From NCBI GenBank assembly GCA_021463345.1, contig JAJTYM010000005.1:47734-111733 (forward strand): DNA of 64,000 nt, given 5' to 3'. The translations under genes and the position numbers were made by a program. Below are positions 17,489-26,482 of this stretch, piece by piece; position 1 is the stretch's first letter; each line of letters opens with the position of its first letter. Under the pieces are notes generated by a model that was not told the origin of the DNA, ran no database searches, and saw nothing but the letters and a program-made list of their open reading frames with translations. This stretch comes from Pseudobdellovibrionaceae bacterium. GTDB taxonomy: Bacteria > Bdellovibrionota > Bdellovibrionia > Bdellovibrionales > JAMPXM01.

Positions 17489-18658
17489 TCAGTACTGATG
17501 GGCCGGGTGGGCGCCGATGGAGAAATTCAGCTGCGCGAGCACGCGATGCTCGGCCTCGGTCGCGCCGCTGGCCTTCGAGTTGTCGTACTGGATCCGGAAC
17601 GCCGAGTATTCGGTCGGCACGAACCCCAGGAGCGCCGACCACCTGTTCGCGTGGCCGGGCAGCGCGCCCGGAGCCGCGACCGCGCCGGATTCCTCGGCGC
17701 GCAGCCATTCGACGCGCGCCTGGGCCCACCACCGGCGGGCGAATTGGTACTGCGCCCACGTTGAAAGGCCGTTCGCCTCGGTCTTGGCGCCTCCTTGCTC
17801 GTTCACCGTGCGTCCGATGAGTTCGGTCGTGAACGAGACCGATGTGTCCCGTCCGCCCGAGACCGGGCGCCACTTGTAGGTCAGGTCGACGCCGAGGAGT
17901 TCGGTGCGGGCCTCGAGGCGGTTGTCGCCCGTCGCGCCGGAGAGCCCGAACTCGAGCGTCGAGGACTCGTTCAGGTCGAAGAGGTTCCTGACGCGGGCGA
18001 GGGCGACCGAATCGTTGCTCGATCGGCTGTTGAAATAATCGAGGCCCTCGGCTTCGCCGCGCAGGACCTGGGCCGTGATCTCGAAGAACCATGGCACCGG
18101 AACCAAAGCCGCCGCCGAAAGGCCTGCGTCGTTGAGGCCCTCGTCGCCGAGAAGGCGGCTTTGGTAAAGGGGGGCGTCGATGAACGGGAACATGTGCGAG
18201 TGCAGGAGGTTGTGGCGGCCGAACGACGCCCTGAATTTACCCGCTTTGAGAGTCATCGATGGCACGGCGATGCTTTCCGCGTAGACTTCCTCGGGTTCGA
18301 AAACGTAGTGGATGTGCCGGTCGCCGGCCGCGTCGACGTCGATTTCCGGGTGGAGGGAAAGCAAGGCCACGAAACGCGAGTACGGATCGACGTCGGCCGT
18401 GAACTGCAGTTCGAGCTCTTGGATACCGAGGCCGTTGGGCTCGGTGCTCGTGGCCAGGTTCCCCTCGCCGCTGTTGGCGAACAGGAAGAGGCCGTTGGCC
18501 GAGATCTCCGGGTTGAACGCGTTGCCGCGGCTTCTCGGCGCGGTGCTCGTCGTCGCCGTCGCCGGCTTCAGTTCCGGCTCCGAAGCCGGTGGCGTCGCGG
18601 ATTGCGCGAGCGCGGTCGTGGACAGCAGAAAAACGGAAAGGGACATCAACGATTTCAT
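17489..18658 (-). CDS. Porin-like outer-membrane protein of the metal-uptake cluster
   Basis: 389-aa precursor with signal peptide (LMSLSVFLLSTTALA) and a Pro/Thr-rich linker to about residue 45. The remainder is amphipathic beta-strands (for example LELQFTADVDPYSRFVALL, WAQYQFARRWWAQARVEWL and RVLAQLNFSIG), consistent with a 14-18 strand barrel. It ends in HPAHQY with a terminal aromatic residue. The gene ends 8 nt before znuA, so it belongs to the same operon and probably lets metal or a metal complex through the outer membrane. RHIHYVFEPEE is a possible surface metal site. Confidence 0.75.
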   Translation of the reverse strand: MKSLMSLSVFLLSTTALAQSATPPASEPELKPATATTSTAPRSRGNAFNPEISANGLFLFANSGEGNLATSTEPNGLGIQELELQFTADVDPYSRFVALLSLHPEIDVDAAGDRHIHYVFEPEEVYAESIAVPSMTLKAGKFRASFGRHNLLHSHMFPFIDAPLYQSRLLGDEGLNDAGLSAAALVPVPWFFEITAQVLRGEAEGLDYFNSRSSNDSVALARVRNLFDLNESSTLEFGLSGATGDNRLEARTELLGVDLTYKWRPVSGGRDTSVSFTTELIGRTVNEQGGAKTEANGLSTWAQYQFARRWWAQARVEWLRAEESGAVAAPGALPGHANRWSALLGFVPTEYSAFRIQYDNSKASGATEAEHRVLAQLNFSIGAHPAHQY

Positions 18659-18715
18659 GAATCGAATCCTCGAGTGGAAAAGGTGGAATGGAGCGGGAAT
18701 GCGCGGAACAGGGCC

Positions 18716-19087
18716 TCAGGCCGCGGCCGGAGGAGCTCTCGGTCCCGTGTTGAGCGGCGAAAGACGTTGCGGGTAGCCGTCGAGCGCGCGTCCAACGACG
18801 CGGGAGAGGGGCGAGACGGAACGGTCCGGGACACGGTTAGCCTCGGGACGCTGAGGCGCTCCTCGCAAGACCCGCAAGCGCTCGAGGATGTCGCATGGTC
18901 GTGGGTCGTCGTCGCGGCTCGCGCCGAGGGTCGTCGTGGCCGGGGCGAATTCAGCCGCCGCATGCGGTTCGCCGGTCAGGTCGTGCAGGGCCGCGTGAAG
19001 GGCGTCACCGGCGAAGTTCACGGTCAGGTGAGCCGCCAGGGCCAGGAGCGACCCGATGAGGAAGAAGGTCCGTCGCTGTGTGCGCAT
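18716..19087 (-). CDS. Small secreted or membrane protein before the metal-uptake operon
   Basis: 123-aa protein with one N-terminal hydrophobic segment (FFLIGSLLALAAHLTVNFA), either a signal peptide or an anchor. The mature part has a short His-containing stretch (ALHAALHD) and one Cys (RPCDILE), then an Arg/Pro-rich tail. It lies 57 nt upstream of the porin-like gene in the same direction, so it is probably co-transcribed with it. Function is unknown. The ATG at 19087 is chosen because upstream codons are Arg/Pro-rich and lack homology cues. Confidence 0.55.
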   Translation of the reverse strand: MRTQRRTFFLIGSLLALAAHLTVNFAGDALHAALHDLTGEPHAAAEFAPATTTLGASRDDDPRPCDILERLRVLRGAPQRPEANRVPDRSVSPLSRVVGRALDGYPQRLSPLNTGPRAPPAAA

Positions 19088-19347
19088 CGGCCCCGATGCT
19101 AATCGGAAAGGGGCGTCGGAGGCAATCGTCCTCGCGCACGCCCGTTGCGGCGGCGTGGCATCGCCTTCGGGTGAGGACGTCGGTCCCTCAACGGCGTTTT
19201 GCCGCATCGATCTCATCTGGCGATGGAGGCCTGCCCCGGTCCGCCCGTCGCGCGACGTTCATGACGATCGGGGATTAGGCTATGAAAAGATTGACCAAAA
19301 TGCCGCGAACGAAGAGCCTGAGGCGAATCTCAGCCGAGGACGTGAAG

Positions 19348-20991
19348 ATGGCCCAAACGACCAAAAAAACCGCGATCTTGAAAAGCGCGAAGAAAAGCGC
19401 GCGCCGAAGCGCGGGTTCGGCGCGTGCGCCGGGAAAACGCGCCGGCTCGGGCGGAGCCGCGGCCGTTCTGCTCGGACTCCCGCTCGACTCTTGGGTCGAC
19501 GCCGCGCGCGCGGCCAAAGGCGACGAAACCCGTTCAGCCAAGACAGCCAGCGTATTTTACTTCAAGACCCGCGACGCCAAGGCCGTCGAAACGGCGCTGC
19601 GGGGGGCGCTCCTGCCGTGGCAACTCGATCATGCGCTCAGGAGCGAGGCTGAGACGCAAAGCTACTCCGGCCGCAACGGCCCGGTCTTCGTCCTGCGCCC
19701 GCCGTCGGCCGCGGCTCCGCCGCCCGTTGCGAGCCACGGCGGCGCGCTCGAGAAAACGCCCGGGGTCCGCGCCCGCGATCAGGTGGGCGCGTTGTACCCG
19801 GCTCTCGGCGCTTGGAAAGTCGATGCGCTCGCGCTGTCGTTTTTCGGCACGACGCTCGAGGAGGAGCGCGCGGCCTTGCTCGGTCTCGAGATGGCCGCGT
19901 ACTCGTTCGTCGAGAACCGCGGGAATCCCGGCAAGCCCCGTAAAAAGCGCCCGCGCCTGCTTTTGCGTCAAGCGCAGCTGGCGCCGCCCGATCTGCGTTG
20001 GGCCGCCGAAACGGGACGCGCGGTGAACGTCGCGCGCCACCTCACGAACCTGCCCGGCTGCGATCTCAACCCGGCCACGTACGCCGCCGCCGTGCGTGGG
20101 CTTTTCGCCGGCCTCGCCGGCGCGCGCGTCGATGTTTGGGACGGCGGCCGTCTCGAAAGCGAGGGCATGAACCTGCTCCGCGCGGTGGGCGCCGGCGCCG
20201 CTCACGGTCCGCGTCTCGTGCATATCCGCTACCGCCCCGCGGGCTCCGGACGCCGGCGGCCGCTCGCGCTCGTCGGCAAAGGGGTCACGTTCGATTCCGG
20301 CGGCCTCGACCTCAAATCCTCGTCGGGGATGCGCTGGATGAAAAAAGACATGGGCGGCTCGGCGGCCGTCGTCGGCGCGATGTACTGGGCCGCGCTGCGC
20401 GGCCTCGACCGGCCGCTCGACGCTTACCTCGCGCTCGCCGAAAACGCGGTCGACGCGGCTTCCTTCCGCCCGGGCGACGTGATCACGGCGCGCAGCGGGC
20501 TGGCCGTCGAGATCCACAACACCGACGCCGAAGGGCGCCTCGCGTTGGCCGACGCGCTCGACGTCGCGGTGAAAAGCGCGGACGAACCGCTCGCCGTCAT
20601 CGACCTGGCGACGCTGACGGGCGCGATCAAAGTCGCTCTCGGCGCCGAGATCGCCGGTTTGTTCGCCAACCACGACGGCCTTTCCCGGCGACTCGAAGAG
20701 GCCGGCGGCGAGAGCGGCGAGCTTGTCTGGCGCATGCCGTTGTTCCAGCCTTACAAAAATCTCTTCAAGTCGACGTTCGCCGATTGCGCCAACGCTTCCG
20801 ACGGGTTCGCCGGCGCGATCACTGCCGCGCTTTTCCTGCAGGCGTTCGTCGGCGAGACGCCCTGGGCGCATATCGACATCTACGCGTGGCGCGATTCGGC
20901 CGGAGGCGCGTACGCCGAGAGCGGCGGCAGCGGGCAGGGCGTGCAGTTGCTCGCGCGCTTGTTGGAGCGCTGGACGGGCGAAGGGATCTGA
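19348..20991 (+). CDS. pepA: Leucyl aminopeptidase (M17)
   Basis: Cytosolic two-metal aminopeptidase. The catalytic domain contains Lys311 in LVGKGVTFDSGG and the signature NTDAEGRL at residues 391-398, with the intervening KKDMGGSA. The C-terminus follows the family (DCANASDGFAGAITAALFL, YAWRDSAGGAY). The ATG at 19348 is chosen because GAGGA precedes it by 7 nt; an ATG at 19282 would add 22 residues. Either way the first 35 residues are a Lys/Arg/Ser/Ala-rich tail (AKKSARRSAG) not usual in PepA. The N-terminal domain is divergent. Confidence 0.93.
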   Translation: MAQTTKKTAILKSAKKSARRSAGSARAPGKRAGSGGAAAVLLGLPLDSWVDAARAAKGDETRSAKTASVFYFKTRDAKAVETALRGALLPWQLDHALRSEAETQSYSGRNGPVFVLRPPSAAAPPPVASHGGALEKTPGVRARDQVGALYPALGAWKVDALALSFFGTTLEEERAALLGLEMAAYSFVENRGNPGKPRKKRPRLLLRQAQLAPPDLRWAAETGRAVNVARHLTNLPGCDLNPATYAAAVRGLFAGLAGARVDVWDGGRLESEGMNLLRAVGAGAAHGPRLVHIRYRPAGSGRRRPLALVGKGVTFDSGGLDLKSSSGMRWMKKDMGGSAAVVGAMYWAALRGLDRPLDAYLALAENAVDAASFRPGDVITARSGLAVEIHNTDAEGRLALADALDVAVKSADEPLAVIDLATLTGAIKVALGAEIAGLFANHDGLSRRLEEAGGESGELVWRMPLFQPYKNLFKSTFADCANASDGFAGAITAALFLQAFVGETPWAHIDIYAWRDSAGGAYAESGGSGQGVQLLARLLERWTGEGI

Positions 20992-21006
20992 AGCGGGGGG
21001 CTTCTC

Positions 21007-21477
21007 GTGCCGATGGATGAAACGTTCGCGGATATCCGCATCGCGACCGACCGGGCGACGCTCGAGCGGGCGTTCCCGGTGATGAAGGAATTGCGCCCGC
21101 ATATCGACATGGAAGCGTTCCTGTCGGCCTGCGGGGAGGTGGGGACGGAGGGCGGTTACAGGGTCGCCGTCGTCGATCGCGGCGGCTCGATCGTGGCGGT
21201 CATGGGGTATCGGGTCCTCACGGATCTCGCGCACGGCCGGCATGTCTACATCGATGACCTCGTCACCGCGAAGGATCACAGGTCGGCGGGGCACGGGGCG
21301 CGCCTGCTCCGCTTCGCCGAGGTCGAGGCGCGGCGGCTGGATTGCGTGGGACTGCGGCTCTGCGCAGGGGTCGAAAACGAAGCCGGCCGACGTTTCTACG
21401 AGCGCGAGGGGTGGGCGTTGCGCTCGGTCGCTTACAAAAAGAGGCTCGCGCGCCTTCGACGGCCCGGCGCCCCGTGA
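21007..21477 (+). CDS. GNAT-family N-acetyltransferase
   Basis: 156-aa acetyl-CoA-dependent acyltransferase. The core shows VYIDDLVTAKDHRSAGHGARLL, where RSAGHGARL is the CoA pyrophosphate loop (R/Q-x-x-G-x-G/A), followed by LRLCAGVENEAGRRFYEREGW, the typical late GNAT motif. The substrate is unknown. GTG 21007 follows a GGGGGG run by 6 nt; ATG 21013 is an alternative. It starts 15 nt after pepA and its TGA overlaps the GTG of arfB, so pepA-GNAT-arfB is likely one operon. Confidence 0.85.
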   Translation: MPMDETFADIRIATDRATLERAFPVMKELRPHIDMEAFLSACGEVGTEGGYRVAVVDRGGSIVAVMGYRVLTDLAHGRHVYIDDLVTAKDHRSAGHGARLLRFAEVEARRLDCVGLRLCAGVENEAGRRFYEREGWALRSVAYKKRLARLRRPGAP

Positions 21478-21905
21478 ACCCTTCCGCGGCGGCTTTCGAA
21501 GTCACCGATCGCATCCGGATCCCCTGGCGGGAGCTCGTGTTCACGTACGCGCGCAGCTCCGGCACCGGAGGGCAGAACGTGAACAAGACGAACAGCAAGG
21601 CGATGCTGCGCTGGCGGCCGCGCGAAACTCTGGGCGTCCCGCCCGAGATCCTCGACCGTTTCATTGAGAAGCACCGCGCGCGCCTGACGGAGCACGGCGA
21701 TCTCCTGATCGCCTCCGACGTGCATCGGGACCAGATCCGGAACCGCAACGATTGCCTGAACCGCCTGGCGGCGATGCTGCGCGCGGTTGAGCGCCCGCCG
21801 AAAACCCGCAAACCCACGAAACCCACCCGATCGTCGCAGCGCCGCCGGATCGAGGATAAGCGCAAGCGGGGCGAAACGAAGTCGGGTCGCGGGAAAATCC
21901 ATTAA
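21474..21905 (+). CDS. arfB: Alternative ribosome-rescue factor ArfB
   Basis: 143-aa peptidyl-tRNA hydrolase that releases stalled ribosomes. The catalytic segment reads RSSGTGGQNVNKTNSKAMLRW with the GGQ motif. The C-terminal tail is highly basic (KPTRSSQRRRIEDKRKRGE), as needed to enter the empty mRNA channel. Length equals E. coli ArfB. The GTG start at 21474 overlaps the GNAT stop by 4 nt. Confidence 0.93.
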   Translation: MNPSAAAFEVTDRIRIPWRELVFTYARSSGTGGQNVNKTNSKAMLRWRPRETLGVPPEILDRFIEKHRARLTEHGDLLIASDVHRDQIRNRNDCLNRLAAMLRAVERPPKTRKPTKPTRSSQRRRIEDKRKRGETKSGRGKIH

Positions 21906-21998
21906 CCGCCCGTCGCGCTCGGGCCTCGGCCGGCCGCCCCCGCGTGAGAAGCGTTCGTCGGGCGGGGCTCCGAGCCGCCGGCGCGCGCTTTCGCCGTT

Positions 21999-22739
21999 TC
22001 AGGACGCGAGCTGCGCCTGGAAGCGCTTGAGCTCGATTCGACCGTCGGCGATTTCGATGTACGCGTTGCCGAGCATCCAACTGCCCGAGTTCATGTAAAG
22101 CTGGCCGTTGTCGTATTCGACGCGCCCCACGTGGTGGGTATGGCCGAAGACGACGGCGTCGAAACCGCGGTCGAGGAGTTCCTCGGCCGCCGCCGAGAAA
22201 TTCGGGTGCTCGCCGAGAATGCCTTTCCGCCGAGGGGCGAAAAAGCGCGATTTGAGCTTTTCGAACTTGATCCACAGGTTGTAGAGGCTCGGATGCAGCT
22301 TGAGGGCGAAGCCGCCGAGCCAGGTCGCGAATTCGTAGAGATCGGGGTTTTTCACGAAGAACGGGTCGTAGAGGTGCCCGTGCTCGATCCGCACGCGCTT
22401 GTCCCCGGACCAGACGTTCAGGAACGGCGCGACCTTGAACCCGCCCCAGTCGTTGAGGAAGTTCTCGAACACGATGTCGTGATTGCCGACGACGTAGTAC
22501 ACGTGCACGTGGCGCGTGGCCGCTTTCAGCGCGTGGAAGACTTCCGGCACGTCGCGCGCGATCTTTGAGAAGGACACCTGCGCGATCTCGAAGCCATCGC
22601 CGTTGATGACGACGTCGTACCCCTCGCGCGCCGCCCAGCGCAGGAAATCGAGGGTCGCGCGCTTGGCTTTCGAGAACGGGTTGCCCAGGTGCAGGTCGGA
22701 GATGATCACGAGCTTGCGGGCCCGGATGTCGGTGATCAC
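21999..22739 (-). CDS. LpxH-like metallophosphoesterase (UDP-2,3-diacylglucosamine diphosphatase type)
   Basis: Calcineurin-like phosphoesterase, 246 aa. Metal-binding blocks are visible in order: ISDLHLGN, NGDGFEI, VVGNHD, IEHGH and VFGHTHH. The arrangement and a middle helical insert match the LpxH/COG2908 branch, which makes lipid X in lipid A synthesis at the inner membrane. The second metal block has Gly-Phe in place of the usual hydrophobic-Asp pair (GDGFE). Its ATG overlaps the stop of the cNMP-binding gene by 4 nt. The exact substrate is inferred. Confidence 0.82.
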   Translation of the reverse strand: MITDIRARKLVIISDLHLGNPFSKAKRATLDFLRWAAREGYDVVINGDGFEIAQVSFSKIARDVPEVFHALKAATRHVHVYYVVGNHDIVFENFLNDWGGFKVAPFLNVWSGDKRVRIEHGHLYDPFFVKNPDLYEFATWLGGFALKLHPSLYNLWIKFEKLKSRFFAPRRKGILGEHPNFSAAAEELLDRGFDAVVFGHTHHVGRVEYDNGQLYMNSGSWMLGNAYIEIADGRIELKRFQAQLAS

Positions 22740-23206
22740 TTCGCCGCGCTTTCGTTCATGGCGCCCGGCGGCCCGCCGTCCTCGAATTCCGATTCCGCGA
22801 TGATCCGGCCGGCCGCCTCGCTGTTGAGCTCGCGCATCAGGCTTTCGTTGGTCACGCGGATGCGGCGGCTCAGGGCCTGCATCATCTCGAACGCGAAAGT
22901 GGGGTCGCGACGGATCTTGAGGAGGAAACCGCCGGGGTGTATGGCGAGGAGCTTGGTTTTGCCTTTGGCCCGGGCCGTGGCCGAGCGGGGCAGGCTCTCG
23001 AGCAATGACATCTCGCCGACGAAGTCGCCCTTGCGGAGGGTCGCGAGCAGGATCTCGCCGCGCCTGGAGTCCTTGACGACGCAGACCTCGCCTTCTTTGA
23101 CGACGTACATCTCGCGGCCGTCTTCGCCTTCCCGGAAGACGATCTCGCCGTCCTCGTACGAGCGCGTGGCCTCTTGAGCGAACTTCTTGTCTTCGAACGG
23201 ATCCAT
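22736..23206 (-). CDS. Cyclic-nucleotide-binding domain protein without DNA-binding domain
   Basis: 156-aa protein with a single Crp-type beta-roll. DGEIVFREGEDGREMYVVKEGEV, KGDFVGEMSLLESLPRSATA and the following strands cover the phosphate-binding cassette (GEMSLL...RSATA). The C-terminal helix ends at about residue 135 with no helix-turn-helix, so it is not a transcription factor by itself. It is translationally coupled (ATGA) to the LpxH-like gene, hinting that it modulates that phosphoesterase. The Arg of the PBC is present, so cNMP binding is possible. No clear Shine-Dalgarno precedes ATG 23206. Confidence 0.8.
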   Translation of the reverse strand: MDPFEDKKFAQEATRSYEDGEIVFREGEDGREMYVVKEGEVCVVKDSRRGEILLATLRKGDFVGEMSLLESLPRSATARAKGKTKLLAIHPGGFLLKIRRDPTFAFEMMQALSRRIRVTNESLMRELNSEAAGRIIAESEFEDGGPPGAMNESAAK

Positions 23207-23503
23207 GTCAATCAGGGTACCGGCGCTTCGAGGGCTCCCGCAAGGCGGGGTTCGCGCGCCGGAACAATGTCGGGGACCGTGTCCGTTCCGGTGCCGGGGT
23301 GGGAGGGGCGTCGCCCGACCGAAGGCCAGCCCGCGCCGGGGCGGTCGCCCCTGGACGCGCGGTCTGTCTCCGCGGCGGTCTCGGGACCGCGTATTTCGCT
23401 GGACATCCGGAAGTGGAAGAGTACGCTTTTTTTGTTCCGTTAACCAGGTCCCACGTCCCCTCGATGAAGAAGGGTGCCGTGGGCCGCATCCAAGGAGAAC
23501 GCA

Positions 23504-23767
23504 ATGAAAATCCAAGTTCTTGCATTCGCGTTGGCCCTCGCCGGAGCGTCGTTCGCTCAGGCCGCGGGCGATCACGAGCATGACCACGACCACTCGGCCG
23601 CCCCGGCGGCGACCGCTGGCGCTGCGGCGACCGGCGCGACGGCGGAGGCGACCACGGCGCCCGCCGCGAAACGGAACACGGCTAAAAAAGCCCAGAAGAA
23701 AGATTGCTCCAAACTGACGGACGAAGCTGCGAAAGCGAAGTGCATGCAGGAAACGACGAAGATGTAA
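23504..23767 (+). CDS. Small secreted His-rich protein
   Basis: 87-aa precursor with a clean signal peptide (MKIQVLAFALALAGASFAQA). The mature protein begins GDHEHDHDH, a potential metal-binding cluster, then an Ala/Thr-rich linker, a Lys-rich block (KKAQKKD) and two cysteines (DCSKLT, AKCMQE). The start at 23504 is supported by AAGGAG 7 nt upstream. It has its own strong terminator at 23812. Zinc or copper binding in the periplasm is inferred from the His cluster only. Confidence 0.75.
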   Translation: MKIQVLAFALALAGASFAQAAGDHEHDHDHSAAPAATAGAAATGATAEATTAPAAKRNTAKKAQKKDCSKLTDEAAKAKCMQETTKM

Positions 23768-23785
23768 CTCCGTCGTCTTCCGACT

Positions 23786-23843
23786 CCACGATCCTTCGGG
23801 ATCGTCGTGGGACCCCCGGTGCGGACACCGGGGGTTTTTTTTT
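23786..23843 (+). terminator. Strong intrinsic terminator, preceded by a UUCG hairpin
   Basis: A hairpin with a TTCG loop (23786-23810, core GATCC/GGATC) is followed by a 9-bp perfect stem CCCCCGGTG / CACCGGGGG (23813-23834) and nine T residues (23835-23843). It ends the His-rich protein transcript. Confidence 0.95.
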
Positions 23844-23892
23844 GGAGTTTTCTTTGTTCAAGGGGACGGAAGAGAGGAGGGCATGCTCAAAT

Positions 23893-23907
23893 TTTGATCA
23901 GATCAAA
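23893..23907. promoter_or_regulatory. Perfect 15-bp palindrome upstream of the pyrophosphatase gene (FNR/CRP-like)
   Basis: TTTGATC-A-GATCAAA lies 76 nt before the start codon. It resembles an FNR box (TTGAT-N4-ATCAA), but the spacer is 3 instead of 4. It sits in an AT-rich spacer with a second small palindrome (CTCATGAG). Confidence 0.5.
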
Positions 23908-23982
23908 CAGGTGACAAGCCCTGACTCATGAGCTAACAAAAGCTCGTTTCTACAAAATAGGTAGTACTGAGTGAGGAGTCAT

Positions 23983-26454
23983 ATGCGCGAACGCAATCGT
24001 TCCATTTGGCGGACGCTCGGCTTTTGGGCCGCGGTCGTTTTGCCGTTGATGTATGCGCCGTTCAGCTTCGCCAGCGAAGCCGATCTGGTCGTTCCCAACC
24101 TGGCCATCGATATCCCGATCGGCGGTTTCGTGGTTTCCGGGACCAAGCTCCTTTGGGGCGGGGTTTTCGTCGGATTCCTCGGAATCGCGTTCGGCCTGGT
24201 CGAGTTCCTGCGCGTCAAGGGCCTGCCCGCGCACAAATCGATGCTCGACATTTCGCACCTCATCTACGAGACGTGCAAGACGTACCTCTTCCAGCAGGGC
24301 AAGTTCCTGCTGATCCTCGAGACGCTCATCGGGCTGTGCATCGTCTATTACTTCTTCTTCCTCAGCCACTTCCCGATGCCGAAGGTGCTCCTGATCCTCT
24401 TGTGGTCGGTGCTCGGCATTCTCGGCTCGTTCGCGGTCGCTTGGTTCGGCATCCGCATCAACACGTACGCGAACAGCCGGGCGGCCTTCGCTTCGCTCGC
24501 CGGCAAGGCGTATCCGGTCATGGACATCCCGCTGCGCGCGGGCATGTCGATCGGCGTCGTCCTGATCTGCGTCGAAATGATCATGATGCTCGCGATCCTG
24601 CTGCTCATCCCGAGCGACAGCGCCGGCGCGTGCTTCATCGGCTTCGCGATCGGCGAGTCGCTCGGCGCCTCGGCGCTGCGCATCTGCGGGGGCATCTTCA
24701 CGAAGATCGCCGACATCGCTTCCGACCTCATGAAGATCGTCTTCAACATCAAGGAAGACGACGCGCGCAACCCGGGCGTCATCGCCGACTGCACGGGCGA
24801 CAACGCCGGCGACTCGGTCGGACCGACGGCTGACGGCTTCGAAACCTACGGCGTCACGGGCGTGGCCCTGATCACCTTCATCATTCTCGCGGTCGGCACC
24901 GTCCTCGACCCGAACGGCGCGCACGTCGCCACCGCCGAGGGGGCCGCGTTCCAGGCGAAGCTCATCGTTTGGCTCTTCGCCATGCGCATCCTGATGATCG
25001 TCACCTCGGTCGTCTCCTACTGGATCAACAACCTCGTCTCGAAGTCGATGTTCGGCGACAAGACGGTGTTCAATTTCGAGATCCCTCTCACCACTTTGGT
25101 TTGGATCACCTCGATCGTCTCGATCATCGTGACGTTCGTCGTCTCCAACCTCATGCTCTCCGACGCGCACGGCACCCTCTGGTGGCGCCTGGCCACGATC
25201 ATCTCGATGGGCACGCTCGGCGCCGCGATCATCCCGGAGGCCACCCGGGTGTTCACGTCGGCCCACAGCCGTCACGTCTCGGAAGTCGTCAGCGCTTCGC
25301 GCGAGGGCGGCGCTTCGCTCAACGTGCTCTCGGGCCTGGTCGCCGGCAACTTCTCGGCGTTCTGGAAGGGCATGATCATCGTCGGCTTGATGTACGTCAG
25401 CTACACGACGGCGACGCATCCCGACATGATGGGCCTGATGAACAATTACCACGCCGTCTTCTCCTTCGGCCTGCTCGCTTTCGGTTTCCTCGGCATGGGC
25501 CCCGTCACGATCGCCGTCGACTCGTACGGCCCCGTCACGGACAACGCCCAGTCGGTTTTCGAGCTCTCGCAGATCGAAGGCATCAAGGGCATCAAAGAAG
25601 AGATCAAGAAGGATTACGGCTTCACGCCGGACTTCCACAAGGGCAAGGAACTGCTCGAATCGAACGATTCGGCCGGGAATACGTTCAAAGCCACCGCCAA
25701 GCCGGTCCTCATCGGAACCGCGGTCATCGGCGCGACCACGATGATCTTCTCGATCATCCTGCTCTTGAACATCACGCTCGACCTGCTCGACCCGCGCGTC
25801 CTGATCGGGCTCATCACCGGCGGCGCCGTGATCTACTGGTTCACGGGCGCGAGCATGCAGGCCGTCACGACCGGTTCGTTCCGCGCCGTGAAGTACATCA
25901 AGGACAACATCAACCTGAACACGACGGCCGCCTCGGTCGAATCCTCGAAAGAGGTCGTCAAGATCTGCACGATCTACGCGCAGAAAGGGATGTTCAACAT
26001 CTTCCTGGTCGTCTTCTCGCTCACCCTCGCGTTCGCGTTCCTCGACGTGACGTTCTTCACGGCTTACCTGATCGCCATCGCGGCGTTCGGCCTGTACCAA
26101 GCGCTTTTCATGGCCAACGCCGGCGGCGCGTGGGACAACGCCAAGAAGGTCGTCGAGGTCGATCTGAAGGAAAAAGGCACGCCGCTGCACGCCGCGACCG
26201 TCGTCGGCGACACGGTCGGCGACCCCTTCAAGGATACGAGCTCGGTCGCTTTGAACCCGATCATCAAGTTCACGACGCTTTTCGGCCTCCTGGCCGCCGA
26301 AATCGCCGTTCAAGCCAAGGACATCGCTCCTTACGTCGGCTCGTTCTTCCTGATCGTGGGACTCTTCTTCGTGTACCGCTCGTTCTACGGCATGCGCATC
26401 GTCCGAGACGCGGAGACGGCCGCGCCGAGCGCCCGCCCGGCGCCGGCGAAATGA
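23983..26454 (+). CDS. hppA: Membrane-bound ion-translocating pyrophosphatase
   Basis: Integral inner-membrane pump that couples pyrophosphate hydrolysis to H+ or Na+ export; 823 aa with about 16 helices after a signal-like first segment. Catalytic loops are present: DDARNPGVIADCTGDNAGDSVG, VDSYGPVTDNAQSVFE and ANAGGAWDNAKK with VVGDTVGDPFKDTSS. The ion-specificity motif reads GNTFKATAK, with Lys at the position that makes the enzyme K+-independent; the following Thr of that class is Ala here. It is divergent from canonical HppA (for example DSYGPVTDNA for DAYGPIADNA). The ATG at 23983 has GAGGAG 6 nt upstream. Confidence 0.93.
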   Translation: MRERNRSIWRTLGFWAAVVLPLMYAPFSFASEADLVVPNLAIDIPIGGFVVSGTKLLWGGVFVGFLGIAFGLVEFLRVKGLPAHKSMLDISHLIYETCKTYLFQQGKFLLILETLIGLCIVYYFFFLSHFPMPKVLLILLWSVLGILGSFAVAWFGIRINTYANSRAAFASLAGKAYPVMDIPLRAGMSIGVVLICVEMIMMLAILLLIPSDSAGACFIGFAIGESLGASALRICGGIFTKIADIASDLMKIVFNIKEDDARNPGVIADCTGDNAGDSVGPTADGFETYGVTGVALITFIILAVGTVLDPNGAHVATAEGAAFQAKLIVWLFAMRILMIVTSVVSYWINNLVSKSMFGDKTVFNFEIPLTTLVWITSIVSIIVTFVVSNLMLSDAHGTLWWRLATIISMGTLGAAIIPEATRVFTSAHSRHVSEVVSASREGGASLNVLSGLVAGNFSAFWKGMIIVGLMYVSYTTATHPDMMGLMNNYHAVFSFGLLAFGFLGMGPVTIAVDSYGPVTDNAQSVFELSQIEGIKGIKEEIKKDYGFTPDFHKGKELLESNDSAGNTFKATAKPVLIGTAVIGATTMIFSIILLLNITLDLLDPRVLIGLITGGAVIYWFTGASMQAVTTGSFRAVKYIKDNINLNTTAASVESSKEVVKICTIYAQKGMFNIFLVVFSLTLAFAFLDVTFFTAYLIAIAAFGLYQALFMANAGGAWDNAKKVVEVDLKEKGTPLHAATVVGDTVGDPFKDTSSVALNPIIKFTTLFGLLAAEIAVQAKDIAPYVGSFFLIVGLFFVYRSFYGMRIVRDAETAAPSARPAPAK

Positions 26455-26482
26455 TTCGCTTTTGAACAGTCCGCTTCCGCGA

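Noticed and set aside
17481..18092. Upstream extension of the ZnuA reading frame
   Set aside because: It would lie completely over the porin-like gene and is Arg/Pro-rich; the signal peptide begins near 17480.
23950..26313. 787-codon antisense frame opposite the pyrophosphatase
   Set aside because: Composition is Asp/Arg/Glu/His-rich without domains; the sense strand encodes all pyrophosphatase loops.
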